DNA of 38,819 nt from Bacteroidales bacterium (GTDB lineage: Bacteria; Bacteroidota; Bacteroidia; Bacteroidales; UBA10428), in the NCBI GenBank assembly GCA_016934395.1, contig JAFGSZ010000029.1, positions 1 through 38,819 on the forward strand, written 5' to 3'. This document shows, piece after piece, positions 24,337-33,552 of this stretch; the stretch's first letter is position 1; each line of letters opens with the position of its first letter. The notes beneath the pieces were generated by a model that was not told the origin of the DNA, did no database searches, and saw only the letters and a program-made list of their open reading frames with translations. The translations under genes were made by a program, and so were the position numbers.

Positions 24337-25860
24337 TTAATAATTCGGATTTTGCAAAAGCAGATTATTTAAATTAATTTCTGTTTCAGGTATGGGGAAA
24401 AGATCATGTTTCCCTGTTTCAAAGGGCATCATATAATCTGTTATCGCTACAGATTCGTTTTCACGGTAGGCGTTCATAACCTGTTCGGCAATGCCCCATC
24501 TTACCAGGTCAAAAAACCGGTGGCCTTCCATCGCCAGTTCTACCCTTCGTTCGTGCCGTATGGCATCCCTCAGGTCTTCCTGGTTGTCAGTATAGCTGCC
24601 ATAGGGAAATGCCGGCAAAACAGAAGGATTGTTATTACGGGCCCGCAACCTTACTCTCTCGAGCGCTGCTTTGGCTGCCGGAAGATCATTGATTTCACAG
24701 GCAGCTTCAGCGTACATCAGCAAAACATCGGAAAACCGTATAACTTTTTGATTTAACGGGCCCCTTGTAGGATGTGCAAGAGTATAACCCTCCAGGGCAT
24801 ATTTCCTGCTGTGATAGCCATTCCCAAGGTACAGGTCTCCGTCGGGTCCGGTTATTGTGGCATTTCTCCTTGGATCTCCGCTTTCAAATTCATTTAGAAG
24901 GTCAACTGTGGGCCGGTTAAATCCCCAGCCTAGTGAGCCAACCCTGGTTCGCTGCATGATAATGATAAATGTACCGCGGGTATAGCCGTTACCATCCCCG
25001 TAGTCGCTGGTAGGTTCTTCCATGTATTGGACTTCAAATACGGATTCCGTCCCATTTTCTCCAGCCAGTGAAAAATTGGATGAAAAACCCGGCTCAAGAT
25101 CATACTCCCCGGATAAAATTACCGAATCACCCCAGGCTTTTGCTTTGGTCCATTCCTGATTATACAAATAAGCCTTCATTAAAAGAGCTTGCGCTGCCCC
25201 CTTAGTGGCCCTTCCCAAATCTTCATCAGCATAAAGACTTTTCAGCCACAGACCTGGTATGGCGGATTCAAGATCGTTGTAAATCAGCGAATAAATAGTA
25301 TCCCGCAGTGCACGGGGTTGTTTGTATTCCGAAGGATCGAGGGTGAGGGTAATTTTAGGAATACCCCCAAAAACGCGTACAAGACGAAAATAATAATATG
25401 CCCTGAGAAATTTTGCTTCAGCTACGAGCCTGTTTTTTAGTGATATATCCATGGTCTCATCAGGCTGAATTTCAGGAATCTTGTTTATGGCCAGATTACA
25501 CCTGTAAATTCCCTGATATTGTGCCCTGTAGAATTCCAGTAAAACTTCGTTGCTAGGAGTGGCAGTAAAATTTTCAAGAAGAAACAAATCGTTCATATCA
25601 TTTATATTATTACCCCCTTTCAGAGCATCATCCGATACCACATCGCCCAGCATCCATTCATTAAAATAGGTATGATTAAATTCCCATTCCAGTGGAACAT
25701 ACGCGGCGTTAACAGCCAGAACAGCATCATTCCCGGTTTTATAAAAATTTTCAATTACAGTGTCCACAAGGGGTTCCTTATTGAGAAAATCTTCAGAACA
25801 GCTAGTAATCACCACCAGTGAAGCGATTATTAATAAATATTTTTTCTCCATTTTATTCAT
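24337..25860 (-). CDS. SusD/RagB family nutrient-binding outer-membrane lipoprotein
   Basis: A 507-residue lipoprotein: lipobox VITSC, Cys21, then SEDFLNKEPLVD, the classic SusD opening. TPR-like helices in the N-terminal half include LVAEAKFLRAYYYFRLVRVFGGIP, and the C-terminal half has the conserved ending region RHERRVELAMEGHRFFDLVRWG and LFPIPETEINLN. A second in-frame ATG 9 nt downstream could also be the start. It forms the lid of the SusC channel and binds glycan at the cell surface. 12 nt after susC, hence cotranscribed. Confidence 0.96.
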   Translation of the reverse strand: MNKMEKKYLLIIASLVVITSCSEDFLNKEPLVDTVIENFYKTGNDAVLAVNAAYVPLEWEFNHTYFNEWMLGDVVSDDALKGGNNINDMNDLFLLENFTATPSNEVLLEFYRAQYQGIYRCNLAINKIPEIQPDETMDISLKNRLVAEAKFLRAYYYFRLVRVFGGIPKITLTLDPSEYKQPRALRDTIYSLIYNDLESAIPGLWLKSLYADEDLGRATKGAAQALLMKAYLYNQEWTKAKAWGDSVILSGEYDLEPGFSSNFSLAGENGTESVFEVQYMEEPTSDYGDGNGYTRGTFIIIMQRTRVGSLGWGFNRPTVDLLNEFESGDPRRNATITGPDGDLYLGNGYHSRKYALEGYTLAHPTRGPLNQKVIRFSDVLLMYAEAACEINDLPAAKAALERVRLRARNNNPSVLPAFPYGSYTDNQEDLRDAIRHERRVELAMEGHRFFDLVRWGIAEQVMNAYRENESVAITDYMMPFETGKHDLFPIPETEINLNNLLLQNPNY

Positions 25861-25872
25861 TATTTTGCCGGA

Positions 25873-28800
25873 TTATAAGTTTAATGTCAAACCAACAATA
25901 AAGGTTCGTGCCTGGGGATACGTTCCCCTGTCGACACCATAATCTAAAGTACCGGTGTAACCGATCTCAGGATCAAAACCGGTATATTTTGTAAATGTGA
26001 GCAGGTTGGTACCGGATACATAAATTCTTAAAGCCGAAACACCTGCTTTTCCGGTAATTTTATTATTGAATGTATAACCCAACTGGGTATTTTTTAACCT
26101 GAGATAACTCCCGTCCTCAATATAGCGGCTGGATGCTTTAAGATTTGCCGCACTTCCTTCCGGATCCGGAAGCGTATTTGATGATCCTTTCCCGCTCCAG
26201 GCATTTACCATATCACTTTCCAGATTTGTATAGCCTGTACCCTGAGTAAAATATTTGTTGCAATTAAATATTTTATTACCGTATACACCCTGAAAAAATA
26301 ATTGCAGGTCGAAGCCTTTGTATTCTGCGCTTGCATAAAATCCATAGGTAAGACTTGGATAAGGATTACCCAGGTTGATTTTATCGTTTTGATCAATTTT
26401 ATTGTCATCGTTCTGATTCACAAACCTGAAATCACCCGGCTTTGCACCCGGCTGGATCATTTGTCCCAATGAATTTACATGTTCTTCTACTTCATAATTA
26501 TCCTGGAATATGCCGTTTGTCTGATATCCGTAAAATGCTCCGACCGGATCACCGACTCTGGTACGTGTAAGATATTCTCCAAAAAATGAAGCCTCGTAAA
26601 TATCTTCCCCGCCACCGAGTGATAAAACTTCATTTTTTAAGGTAGCAAAGTTTCCACCTATTGTATAAAACAGGTTTCCTACCTTATGCTTAAATTCGGC
26701 AGAAAATTCAAACCCCTGGTTGCGTATGCTTCCTGCATTTACAAAGGGAAATTGCCGCAATCCAACATTCCCGGGAACCGGAATGGCTACAAGCATATCC
26801 TTGGTATCTTTAATATAATAATCTCCGGACAGCGATAATTTGTTGTTCAGCATTGAAATATCAATACCTGCATTGGTTTGCTCTGTGGTTTCCCATTTTA
26901 TATCATTATTGGCAATGCTTAGCGGCGCGGCGCCGGTTGCAAGGGCCGGAGTATCACCGAAAACATAGCTTACGAATGTTGTTCCTGCATTTATGCGAGT
27001 AGTAAATGCATAATTACCGATTTCCTGGTTGCCGATCCTTCCCCAGCCCCCCCGGATCTTTACCGAGTTAAAATATTCCTTCATATTATGGAAAAACTCT
27101 TCTTCACTGAGTTTCCATCCTAGAGCCAGTGACGGGAAAGACCCCCATTTATTATTCTTCCCGAACCTTGACGATCCGTCTCTGCGAATATTAAAAGTTA
27201 ACAGATATTTGTTATTATAAACATAATTGATCCTGCCGAGATAGGATAATATCGACCATTCCCATCCGGTACCCCCGATTGTCGGATTTTGCGTTGCTGC
27301 ATCAAGGTACCACAGATTGGGACTTTCGTTTGGCAAATCGGTTTTACTTCCCCCGAGGTAATCATAATCACTTTCCTGTGCGGTCATCCCGATCAGCATT
27401 GTAACATCATGTTTTAAAGCAATAGTGTTTTTATAGGTAAGTGTATTTTCCAACAACCACATGGTATACCTTTCATAATTATGCTCAAGGAAATTATTTG
27501 GCATATTATCATTGGCTGAAATATAATATTCAGGTTTAAAATTCCCGCCCTCGCCATACGAAACATCAGTACCTAGATTTGACCTGAAAATAAGATCGGG
27601 AAACAGGGTAATATCCGCATAAACGTTCCCTACAATGCGGTTCCAAGTATCATGCGGATTCTCCAGTTCTACCATACTAAGCGGATTTTTAAGATTAGTG
27701 GTAGTAGAAGGAGTTATTCTGCCATCGGGATACCTTACCGGGTCCCAGGGTGCAAGTGAAATCGCACTGTTAAGCACTGAATAATTTTCATTATTTGTGG
27801 CAACCCCCCTGTTTTTGGAGTTATTTAATGAAATGTTTTCGCCAATTTCCAGGTATTTTGTAAGCTCATGTGATGAATTTACCCTGAATGTAAATCGTTT
27901 ATAATTTGAAGAAATAATGATCCCTTCCTGGTCAAAATATCCCAGGCTGATTGCATAATTGCTGTTTTCATTTCCTCCGTCAAAAGAGAGATAATAATTG
28001 CTGATTCTTGCATTTTTCTTAAAAACCACATCCTGCCAGTCGGTATCGTAATTTTCATAATTAATATCGGCAGGAATATAGGGATTTATGGAAAGGTTAA
28101 AGGTATTGTAAACCCACGTTGAAAAATCCCCGTCGTCAGAAGTATACCCTTTAAAAGCGGCATATTGCTCCCGGTTCATCAGGTCGAGTTTGTTCCATCG
28201 GTTTTGAATACCCGTATACATTTCAAACCGGGTATTCATTTTGTTCATAGCGCCTTTGCGGGTTGTTACAAGGATTACGCCATTTGCACCACGGGAGCCG
28301 TAAATAGCAGCTGCTGAGGCATCTTTAAGGATTTCTATCGACTGTATGTCGTTGGGGTTTAAATAATTTATATTATTCAATAAAACCCCGTCTACCACGT
28401 AAAGAGGACTGCTGTTATTTACTGTACCTATTCCTCTTACCCTTATTGTCATCTCACTTCCGGGTTGCCCCGAATTTGCGGTTACCATTACTCCGGAGGC
28501 GCGTCCCTGAAGGGCCTGGTCAATTCCTGAAACAGGTGTCTGCGTTATTTTTTCGGATGAAACAGATATTACTGAACCGGTAATGTCACTTTTTTTCTGA
28601 GTGCCGTATCCAATAACATACACCTGCTCAATATTTTCAAATTCTGGTTCAAGTAAAACATCCATTTTCATATCGGAATTAATAATATGTTCCTGGCTTA
28701 AAAAACCTACATAGCTGAATATTACGGTATCCGCATGAGCAATTGTAAGTTCATATTTACCTTCCCTATCTGAAACGGTTCCCGAAGTGGTTCCTTTTAC

Positions 28801-28932
28801 CAGAATACTCACTCCTACAAGGGGACCGTTATCTTCAGCTGAAACAACAACTCCTTTTATAGTATGTTCCTGTGCATGGCTACTTAAAACCCACACAGTG
28901 ATGATTAAAAAAAGGAAAAGAATTTTTCTCAT
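25873..28932 (-). CDS. SusC/RagA family TonB-dependent outer-membrane transporter
   Basis: A 1019-residue protein with a signal peptide (FLFLIITVWVLSSHAQ). An N-terminal carboxypeptidase-regulatory-like domain (IKGVVVSAEDNGPLVGVSI to GKYELTI, about 23-95) is followed by the TonB-box/plug region with VYVIGYGTQKKSDITGSV and the SusC signature IEILKDASAAAIYGSRGANG. The remainder is a 22-strand barrel ending RTFIVGLTLNL with a terminal hydrophobic residue. No extra sigma-regulator (STN) domain is visible. It imports oligosaccharides, here probably beta-1,3-glucan fragments, with TonB energy. First gene of the operon, with a good promoter at 29033-29002. Confidence 0.97.
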   Translation of the reverse strand: MRKILFLFLIITVWVLSSHAQEHTIKGVVVSAEDNGPLVGVSILVKGTTSGTVSDREGKYELTIAHADTVIFSYVGFLSQEHIINSDMKMDVLLEPEFENIEQVYVIGYGTQKKSDITGSVISVSSEKITQTPVSGIDQALQGRASGVMVTANSGQPGSEMTIRVRGIGTVNNSSPLYVVDGVLLNNINYLNPNDIQSIEILKDASAAAIYGSRGANGVILVTTRKGAMNKMNTRFEMYTGIQNRWNKLDLMNREQYAAFKGYTSDDGDFSTWVYNTFNLSINPYIPADINYENYDTDWQDVVFKKNARISNYYLSFDGGNENSNYAISLGYFDQEGIIISSNYKRFTFRVNSSHELTKYLEIGENISLNNSKNRGVATNNENYSVLNSAISLAPWDPVRYPDGRITPSTTTNLKNPLSMVELENPHDTWNRIVGNVYADITLFPDLIFRSNLGTDVSYGEGGNFKPEYYISANDNMPNNFLEHNYERYTMWLLENTLTYKNTIALKHDVTMLIGMTAQESDYDYLGGSKTDLPNESPNLWYLDAATQNPTIGGTGWEWSILSYLGRINYVYNNKYLLTFNIRRDGSSRFGKNNKWGSFPSLALGWKLSEEEFFHNMKEYFNSVKIRGGWGRIGNQEIGNYAFTTRINAGTTFVSYVFGDTPALATGAAPLSIANNDIKWETTEQTNAGIDISMLNNKLSLSGDYYIKDTKDMLVAIPVPGNVGLRQFPFVNAGSIRNQGFEFSAEFKHKVGNLFYTIGGNFATLKNEVLSLGGGEDIYEASFFGEYLTRTRVGDPVGAFYGYQTNGIFQDNYEVEEHVNSLGQMIQPGAKPGDFRFVNQNDDNKIDQNDKINLGNPYPSLTYGFYASAEYKGFDLQLFFQGVYGNKIFNCNKYFTQGTGYTNLESDMVNAWSGKGSSNTLPDPEGSAANLKASSRYIEDGSYLRLKNTQLGYTFNNKITGKAGVSALRIYVSGTNLLTFTKYTGFDPEIGYTGTLDYGVDRGTYPQARTFIVGLTLNL

Positions 28933-29001
28933 AGGTGTTTTTGTGGTTAGCGGTTTAGATAATATTTACAAATAAATATTTACAGGTTATTATCCTTACT
29001 T

Positions 29002-29033
29002 CAAATCTAAGGTTTGAAAACGGTGAAGGCAAA
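29002..29033 (-). promoter_or_regulatory. Promoter of the SusC-SusD-PKD-GH16 operon
   Basis: On the minus strand TTTG (29033-29030), a 20-nt spacer and TAGATTTG (29009-29002) match the Bacteroidota consensus fully. The start should lie near 28995, about 63 nt before the susC ATG. The regulator gene ends 110 nt upstream, so the regulator probably binds between 29034 and 29146. Confidence 0.62.
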
Positions 29034-29121
29034 AGGAGAGATACTTTTTGATTTTTGGGTGAATACGTTTTAACTACGTTTTTTTTACAATTTTTCAATA
29101 ATTCTGAAAACCGGAAGATAA

Positions 29122-29145
29122 AACATATATTTTTTCAGATATGTT
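29122..29145 (-). terminator. Weak hairpin directly after the regulator gene
   Basis: AACATAT (29122-29128) pairs with ATATGTT (29139-29145) around a 10-nt loop just past the regulator's stop codon; it is all A-T except one pair. Termination is uncertain. Confidence 0.25.
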
Positions 29146-29146
29146 A

Positions 29147-32011
29147 TCACAACCGGAGTATAAAATCATTCAGATTATCAGTCTGTTCAAGCCCCATTCT
29201 TTTTCTGATCCTGAACCTGGCTGTTTCCACCCCTCGTATTGACATATTCAGTATCTGGGCAATTTCTTTAGTTGAAAGATTCATTCTTAAGTACGCACAT
29301 ATTTTAAGGTCTGAATGCGACAAATCGGGATATAACTCTTTAAGTTTTTGAATAAAATTATTATTTGCCTGATCGAACCTGAGTTCAAAATCTTCCCAAT
29401 GGTCATCTTTTAATTCTTTTTCAATAAAATGTTTAATCGAATCCAACTGATTGTTAAATTCCATCTTTGTTTCAGGGCTGATGTTTTCGAGAAGCTTTTT
29501 TATCTCGAGCATTTTTTCGTTTTTATAAATAATCTTCATGGCAGAAGCTGCCAGTTCTTTGTTTTTATTTTCCAGATCAATCATTAATCTTTCCTCATGA
29601 TATTTAATCTGATCTATTTCACGCGCTTTTTCCTGCTCTTCAATAATTTTCTTTTTCTCCTGCTCAAAATGCCTGGTTTTTAACCTGAAGAATATCCATA
29701 TAATCAAAAATGCGACCAGGATATACATTGAATAAGCTACAGTCTTTTTATACCAGGGGGGCAGAATAGTAAACCTGAATACATTTTCTTTGGATTCCTT
29801 TTCATATACATTTTTTGCTTTGACATGAAAGGCATATCGTCCCGGTGATAAATTTGTAAATTCCCTGAATCGCGTGTCCGTCCAGTCCGACCATTCCTCA
29901 TCATATCCTTCCAGATAGCTCGCATAATCCGTCAGGCTAATGTTTTCATAATAACATGCGGTGTAATCAAACCTGATACTATGCTGGTTAAACGGAATTA
30001 CTACTTTCTTTACCTGTGTTGAATCCCCGAAGTAGGCAAGCCGTTCATCATACAATACTTCATGGTTTATCTGACTTGTAACACCTGTAATTAGCAAATT
30101 AAAATCATTATCAGGCTGAAAGGGTATCTGATAGTTAAAAAATACCAGACCGCTTTTTGTGCCGAATAATGCATTGCCATTTTCAAAAAAGAAAATATTT
30201 TCAAAACCTGGATAATAATCCAGCGACAGTTTTCTTGCCGGAACATTCAGAATGGAAAAAGAACCATCGGAATTCATGGTAAGAATCTTGGTTACCTCAC
30301 CGGCAATACACCATATTCTGCCCTGGGTATCTTGACGCATGTACTTTACCTGACCTGAAGTACCTAAAAGCGGGCCAAAAATGGGATGAACTACCACAGA
30401 ATCTGATTTTTTATCATATTTATAAACTCCATTCTGGGTTCCAAATATTATTTCGTCATTTATTTTAAAAACATTGATAAATAAATCAGATGGAAAACCC
30501 TTCCTGCTGTTATAAAAATGTACTTCTTTTATGGAATCGGCTGCCGCCGATAAAACGATTTTATATACTCCCTTTAAACCATGAGATATCCATATGTTGC
30601 CATCTTTGTCTTCTTCCGCAACACGGCTTGTTTCCGAAAATCCGGAAAGCTTCTTTACAAATTTCAGTGATTCCCCTTTTTTTCTAAACATTATCAGACC
30701 TTCGTAAGTTCCTGCCAATACGATTTCCGGATGCCTGCTTGGCCGTATTAATGTCCATACACCAATACCATTGAAAATATGATTTGCTTTATTAGTTGTG
30801 ATCTCATACAGGCCGTCCGCAGTGCAAAGGTAAAGTCGATCACCAAGTGTATCGAGTTTCCAGCATATATCTCCGGTACCCGGGATTTTATCAAAAGTAA
30901 GCTTCGACAACGAACGGTTCCAGGGGGCGCAGTATAATCCGGAATGTGAGCCTGCAAAAATTTTATCTTTAAAAAGAAATGAAGTGTATACAGAAAACGG
31001 ATTCTCAGGATCAATTGTAATATTATATAAGGGAGACGAAGCTTCTACAATGTCGATACCTTTTTCATTCAATATCCACCAGTTTCCAATCTTATCCTCA
31101 AAAACCTGTTTTATATGATTATGGCCCAGGCCATCTGATTTTGTTATGTGCTTATAGACCACTCCATTTCTGTCAAATACAATTAATCCCTTGTCTGTTG
31201 TACCGGCAAGAAACATACTATTATTTAAATGAATTCCGCATAAAAACCTGTTGTTGTTCAATATGGTTGTATCCGAAAGATAAAAAGGTGTAACCGACTT
31301 AAAATTATATTTCACCATTTTTCCATCATCAAAACCAATCAGCAGTTCATCATCAGTAAAACCGGTGATAAAAGCTATATTACGGTCTTTAAAAAATGAC
31401 CCCCCGGAAAGGCTTTCCAGGCTGTCGGCTTTTAATTCATATAACTCGTCTCCGTGTATAAAAATTCTATTGCCGACTTTAAAGCAGGATTTAAACGGAT
31501 GGGGGGTTTTTATAATTTTAAATGAACTTCCGTTGTATATAAACAAGGCATTCCATGAAAAAAATAAGATCCTGTTATTTATATTGAAGATTTTCCAAAT
31601 TGTGCCGAAATTCTGCTCCTGCCGGGGTAAAAGGTCTACAAGAGAATTCATGGCAATGCTGCCGTTTTCAGTATCAATAAATCCCATAAAATCCTGCCCC
31701 CCCACATACAACCTGTTGTGCCCAAATGCCAGTGAGCGGGTGATGCTGCGGTTCAGCGGAACCTGGATGATGCTCCAGTTACTTCCGTCAAATTCAAGTA
31801 TGCCATAATCGTTGGCAAAATACATTACCTGTCTCGAATCCTGAACAATATCCCAATTTTGATTCGATACCACAAAATCTTTTTCACTAAATGATGTTAT
31901 AAAGGGTATCCCGATCCTATAATCCTGGGAAAATAGCTGGGAAATCTGCAGGACAGGCAGGAAAAGTAAAATCAATTTCAGTACGAACAGCGGTTTTGAG
32001 ATAAACAACAT
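29147..32011 (-). CDS. SusR-like one-component regulator: beta-propeller, Y_Y_Y domain, membrane helix, LuxR-type HTH
   Basis: Start set at the ATG at 32011; the earlier in-frame TTG at 32038 is less likely because the signal sequence (LFVLKLILLFLPVLQISQLFSQ) follows the ATG directly; 954 residues. Residues 30-620 are propeller-type sensor repeats (FGTIWKIFNINNRILFFSW, YVGGQDFMGFIDTENG, NIWISHGLKGVY, RIWCIAGEV). A Y_Y_Y domain follows (FDYTACYYEN, YASYLEGYDEEWSDWT, LSPGRYAFHVKAKN), then one membrane helix (SMYILVAFLIIWIFF), a coiled coil, and a C-terminal LuxR-type HTH (LSHSDLKICAYLRMNLSTKEIAQILNMS). There is no kinase or receiver domain, so it senses oligosaccharide in the periplasm and binds DNA itself, as SusR does. 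Upstream of susC on the same strand. Confidence 0.92.
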   Translation of the reverse strand: MLFISKPLFVLKLILLFLPVLQISQLFSQDYRIGIPFITSFSEKDFVVSNQNWDIVQDSRQVMYFANDYGILEFDGSNWSIIQVPLNRSITRSLAFGHNRLYVGGQDFMGFIDTENGSIAMNSLVDLLPRQEQNFGTIWKIFNINNRILFFSWNALFIYNGSSFKIIKTPHPFKSCFKVGNRIFIHGDELYELKADSLESLSGGSFFKDRNIAFITGFTDDELLIGFDDGKMVKYNFKSVTPFYLSDTTILNNNRFLCGIHLNNSMFLAGTTDKGLIVFDRNGVVYKHITKSDGLGHNHIKQVFEDKIGNWWILNEKGIDIVEASSPLYNITIDPENPFSVYTSFLFKDKIFAGSHSGLYCAPWNRSLSKLTFDKIPGTGDICWKLDTLGDRLYLCTADGLYEITTNKANHIFNGIGVWTLIRPSRHPEIVLAGTYEGLIMFRKKGESLKFVKKLSGFSETSRVAEEDKDGNIWISHGLKGVYKIVLSAAADSIKEVHFYNSRKGFPSDLFINVFKINDEIIFGTQNGVYKYDKKSDSVVVHPIFGPLLGTSGQVKYMRQDTQGRIWCIAGEVTKILTMNSDGSFSILNVPARKLSLDYYPGFENIFFFENGNALFGTKSGLVFFNYQIPFQPDNDFNLLITGVTSQINHEVLYDERLAYFGDSTQVKKVVIPFNQHSIRFDYTACYYENISLTDYASYLEGYDEEWSDWTDTRFREFTNLSPGRYAFHVKAKNVYEKESKENVFRFTILPPWYKKTVAYSMYILVAFLIIWIFFRLKTRHFEQEKKKIIEEQEKAREIDQIKYHEERLMIDLENKNKELAASAMKIIYKNEKMLEIKKLLENISPETKMEFNNQLDSIKHFIEKELKDDHWEDFELRFDQANNNFIQKLKELYPDLSHSDLKICAYLRMNLSTKEIAQILNMSIRGVETARFRIRKRMGLEQTDNLNDFILRL

Positions 32012-32560
32012 TTGCTTTGTTTTTGGTGGTATAAGCAAACATAATTTGTGTGCATAAAAGTAGAAAAATTCATAATGAACACTATAGTTTTGTTAAAAAT
32101 TAAATTTCGGATTCTTTAAAAATCATTTTCATGAGAATCTGATGCTGTTCCTCTGCGTGGTTTTGAATACCTTATGCCATTTCAGAAGTACATCTTCGAT
32201 CTTAAAATATTTTATATCCAAAACTACCTATACAGGAAATAAAAATCATTTTATCTGTTATCCGGAAATTTTTTCTCCGGCAGCAAGATATTATGAACAA
32301 AATAAACAACCTTCAGCCTGTTTTAGTGTAATTACTTCGTTTTATTAAAATGGGGCATATTAAAGTTAATTAAACAAGTTTAAGGTCTTATTATTTTCTA
32401 AAACAGAATATTGAAGTTTTTTTGAATATCTCTTAAAAAGGTTATATTTATATGTCAACAAATATATTTCAACAGAGGTTTTTAGACAACCTTTCGTTAA
32501 CGGGCATTTTGTGATGTCTTCAATTATAAATGGAATTTTTAGACTATTAACTCATTAATT
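32012..32560. other. Gene-free divergent spacer
   Basis: About 550 nt of AT-rich DNA between the minus-strand regulator and a plus-strand lipoprotein gene. It contains the plus promoter at 32421-32450. An open frame at 32142-32348 has no signature and no good start and is left out. No clear promoter for the regulator was found. Confidence 0.45.
32421..32450 (+). promoter_or_regulatory. Probable promoter of the NTF2-like lipoprotein gene
   Basis: TTTG at 32421-32424, an 18-nt spacer, TATATTTA at 32443-32450, one base off consensus. The leader would be about 100 nt. Confidence 0.5.
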
Positions 32561-33031
32561 ATGAATTACAAGATAATTATTTTAATTGTTGGTGTATGTA
32601 TTACATTAGGTTGTTCAAATAACAATAAAAAAAGCCAGACAACTAAGATAGATGTCGACAGTATTAAATCCCTGATTCTTGATAAGGAAAATGCTACCTT
32701 AGATAGATGGTATAATGCTGACCCTATGGGTTTTATTGATAATTCATGGGATGATGTAACATACTTTGATCCATCATTAATAAACAGAGTTGACAGTATT
32801 GATGCCTTTAGAGATTTTTTAACACCAATAATTGGCAAGGTTCATGTTCCAATCCATAAATTTGATAAACCCCTAGTGCAGGTTTTTGGCGATATTGCAA
32901 TCTTGACTTTCACTGATGTATTTGCTGTTGATACAGTAACATTCCGTTGGCATGCAACCGAAGTTTATCATTGCAGAGAAAATGAATGGAAACTCATACA
33001 TACTCATTGGACAAAATCGGAGATAAAATAA
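32561..33031 (+). CDS. NTF2/SnoaL-like (DUF4440-type) lipoprotein
   Basis: A 156-residue lipoprotein: signal with lipobox TLGC, Cys18, and a SNNNKKS spacer. Residues 34-153 show an NTF2-like cone fold: LDRWYNADPMGFIDNSWDDVTYFDP, then strands VFGDIAILTFTDVFAVD and TFRWHATEVYHCRENEWKLIHTHWT. Such domains bind small ligands or act as isomerase-like enzymes; no activity can be assigned. It is a solitary gene with its own promoter and is followed within 15 nt by repeat B3, giving a cassette-like unit. Confidence 0.8.
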   Translation: MNYKIIILIVGVCITLGCSNNNKKSQTTKIDVDSIKSLILDKENATLDRWYNADPMGFIDNSWDDVTYFDPSLINRVDSIDAFRDFLTPIIGKVHVPIHKFDKPLVQVFGDIAILTFTDVFAVDTVTFRWHATEVYHCRENEWKLIHTHWTKSEIK

Positions 33032-33042
33032 ACTATAAAAAG

Positions 33043-33160
33043 CTCCCGCTAACACAGGCAGCTGTTGCACAACTTCTTTTTCAAACAGAAAATAAAATGG
33101 ATATTACTTTTATAATAATACAGGATTTATTTTAAACTAACAGATAGTATAACCCAAATA
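33043..33160 (+). repeat. Family B intergenic repeat, copy B3
   Basis: Begins 12 nt after the stop: CTCCCGCTAAC (shared with B1), TTGCACAACTTCT (shared with B2), CAGAAAATAAAA, then more diverged sequence with ACAGGATTTATTTTAAACTA and a short CAGATAGTATAACCC matching the end of B1. Confidence 0.55.
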
Positions 33161-33254
33161 TCCCGATTATTTTCCAAGAATACAGAAGGTAAAAAAGCGA
33201 ACCATGCCTAAAAGATAAACACAACCCTACTCTAGCACATTCCAAAAACGAAAT

Positions 33255-33514
33255 TACGGGTAATCTTTAAGTACAAGCCTTGCATAAAATATACTGCAAG
33301 GTATTGATTTGAACCAGTTTTTTTTTTACATTTAACTATAAGGTATTGGGAAAAGAAATAAACTTTTAGATTCGTATTTCTGTAAAACTTTGTTAGACTC
33401 AGTCTTATTTCCAATTTTATGTTATAGATATACCCTGTTTGACCTGAATACTTAAATTTTTATATTTGAATGAGATAATAAGTGTGAACTATATATAAAA
33501 TCCTTTAAAAGTTA
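33255..33514 (+). repeat. Family A dispersed intergenic repeat, copy A3
   Basis: The segment TACAAGCCTTGCATAAAATA (33271-33290), continuing to TATTGATTTGAAC, matches the end of copy A5 at 38776-38819. The promoter module is at 33438-33514. The 521-nt spacer 33032-33552 is thus mostly repeat B3 plus this A copy and has no gene. Confidence 0.62.
33438..33468 (+). promoter_or_regulatory. Repeat-borne promoter of the GNAT gene
   Basis: TTTG at 33438-33441, a 19-nt spacer, TATATTTG at 33461-33468, followed by AATGAGAT as in copy A2. The expected start is near 33475, about 78 nt before the ATG. Confidence 0.7.
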
Positions 33515-33552
33515 GAGGCAGGGCCGACAATCTTACTAACTTACGAGTTAAC

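Noticed and set aside
29055-29351. 98-codon plus-strand frame overlapping the end of the regulator
   Set aside because: Mostly antisense to the HTH region of the regulator, whose protein motifs are unmistakable.
32142-32348. 68-codon open frame in the spacer before the NTF2-like lipoprotein
   Set aside because: No ATG start, no domain, and it ends before a good promoter for the next gene.
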